Assembly (NCBI RefSeq): GCF_003001955.1
Contig: NZ_PVNH01000013.1
Span: 62,001 to 126,000, forward strand
Length of the DNA stretch: 64,000 bases
Reading direction: 5' to 3'
Origin: Prauserella shujinwangii
GTDB lineage: Bacteria > Actinomycetota > Actinomycetes > Mycobacteriales > Pseudonocardiaceae
Below are positions 63,577 through 64,000 of this stretch, piece by piece (within the stretch, counting starts at the first letter, position 1; each line of letters starts with the position of its first letter). The translations under genes were made by a program, and so were the position numbers. The notes beneath the pieces are model-generated. The model saw nothing but the letters and a program-made list of their open reading frames with translations, was not told the origin of the DNA and made no database searches.

Positions 63577-63894
63577 ATGGCAGGCGGTTTTACCGGGACA
63601 CCGGAGCAGTTCCAGCAGGCCTACCAGGACGTCGACGCGATCAAGGCGTCGATGGACCAGAACCTGAACCAGCTCCGCAACAACATCGAGGCGACGCAGG
63701 CCGGCTGGCAGGGCGAGGCGGCGAAGGCCTTCCAGAACGTGATGATGGCCTTCGACGAGAAGACCAGGAAGCTGAACGAGGCGCTCGCCAACATCGGTGA
63801 GCTGCTCCAGCAGTCCGGTGTGAAGTACCAGCAGGCTGAGGAGGAGCAGAACTCCGCCATCAGCAACATCGGCAACACGCTGAGCGGTCTCTGA
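63577..63894 (+). CDS. WXG100-family ESX substrate (EsxA/EsxB-like)
   Basis: Helical-hairpin protein of 105 aa without a signal peptide. The turn motif is WQG (Trp44-Gln45-Gly46), a regular WXG100 variant. The C-terminal helix has Tyr84-Gln-Gln-Ala-Glu88, matching the YxxxD/E secretion signal. ATG 63577 follows AAGGGGG. A second WXG100-like gene begins 58 nt after the stop, so the two likely form a secreted heterodimer exported by the ESX system encoded upstream. Confidence 0.93.
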   Translation: MAGGFTGTPEQFQQAYQDVDAIKASMDQNLNQLRNNIEATQAGWQGEAAKAFQNVMMAFDEKTRKLNEALANIGELLQQSGVKYQQAEEEQNSAISNIGNTLSGL

Positions 63895-63952
63895 GCCGCG
63901 GTCGGCGTTTCACCACGAATACCGAAGACTTCACGACACAACGGAGGGAAAA

Positions 63953-64000
63953 ATGCCGAGCGGCATCGTTGTCGATTACGCCACCATCAACACTGCGGCG
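63953..64000 (+). CDS. Start of a second WXG100-like protein (partial)
   Basis: ATG 63953, preceded by GGAGGGA, opens a frame that runs off the window after 16 codons (MPSGIVVDYATINTAA). Start, spacing and the short helix-like beginning fit the EsxB/CFP-10-type partner that normally accompanies a WXG100 gene. The WXG motif itself is outside the window. Confidence 0.7.
   Translation, partial: MPSGIVVDYATINTAA

Overview
The window is very GC-rich, densely packed, and uses many GTG and TTG starts. It carries a complete mce lipid-transport operon, an EccB/C/D/E plus MycP type VII secretion (ESX) system, C-type zinc-ribbon S14 and L36 genes, and a short LID-less adenylate kinase. Together these point to an actinomycete of the order Pseudonocardiales, most likely Pseudonocardiaceae. 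I cannot name the genus from sequence alone.

Layout. 1-10470: the probable tail of the MceG/Mkl ATPase, two YrbE permeases, MceA-F and two Mce-associated membrane proteins. 10471-18581: promoters, rpoB, rpoC and a strong terminator. 18652-23795: accessory block with a DinB-like protein, a secreted M15 peptidase, and a minus-strand five-gene cassette that looks like a type VII secretion substrate unit (YbaB-like, membrane protein, EspC-like, WxG-containing large helical protein, small membrane protein). 24194-28526: rpsL-rpsG-fusA-tuf. 28927-38585: S10 and spc ribosomal operons. 38900-40025: two secreted-protein genes inserted between rplO and secY. 40309-48289: secY-adk-map, infA-rpmJ-rpsM-(novel small gene)-rpsK-rpsD-rpoA-rplQ-truA. 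48293-49192: AbiEi-like/nuclease-like protein. 49428-64000: ESX locus with eccE, eccB, mycP, eccD, eccC, an Hsp70-like ESX-associated protein, and the start of a WXG100 pair. In Mycobacterium tuberculosis ESX-4 lies in the same place beside truA, but that system lacks EccE.

The most unusual signal is a family of 20 short palindromes, GCRTTYTGC-SS-GCARAAYGC (two 9-bp arms around CC, GG or CG), spread from 19172 to 63223. Most lie just after stop codons, and they bracket accessory genes inserted in the ribosomal cluster. Within groups their start-to-start spacing is either 31-33 or 41-43 bp, that is three or four helical turns. Two copies supply the stop codon of a gene (DinB-like, mycP). Two copies lie inside coding genes (truA and the Hsp70-like gene), in the same reading frame, and encode the same peptide AGRMRPAG. 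This looks like a REP/BIME-like mobile or protein-binding element. No rRNA, tRNA, CRISPR array or insertion sequence was seen.
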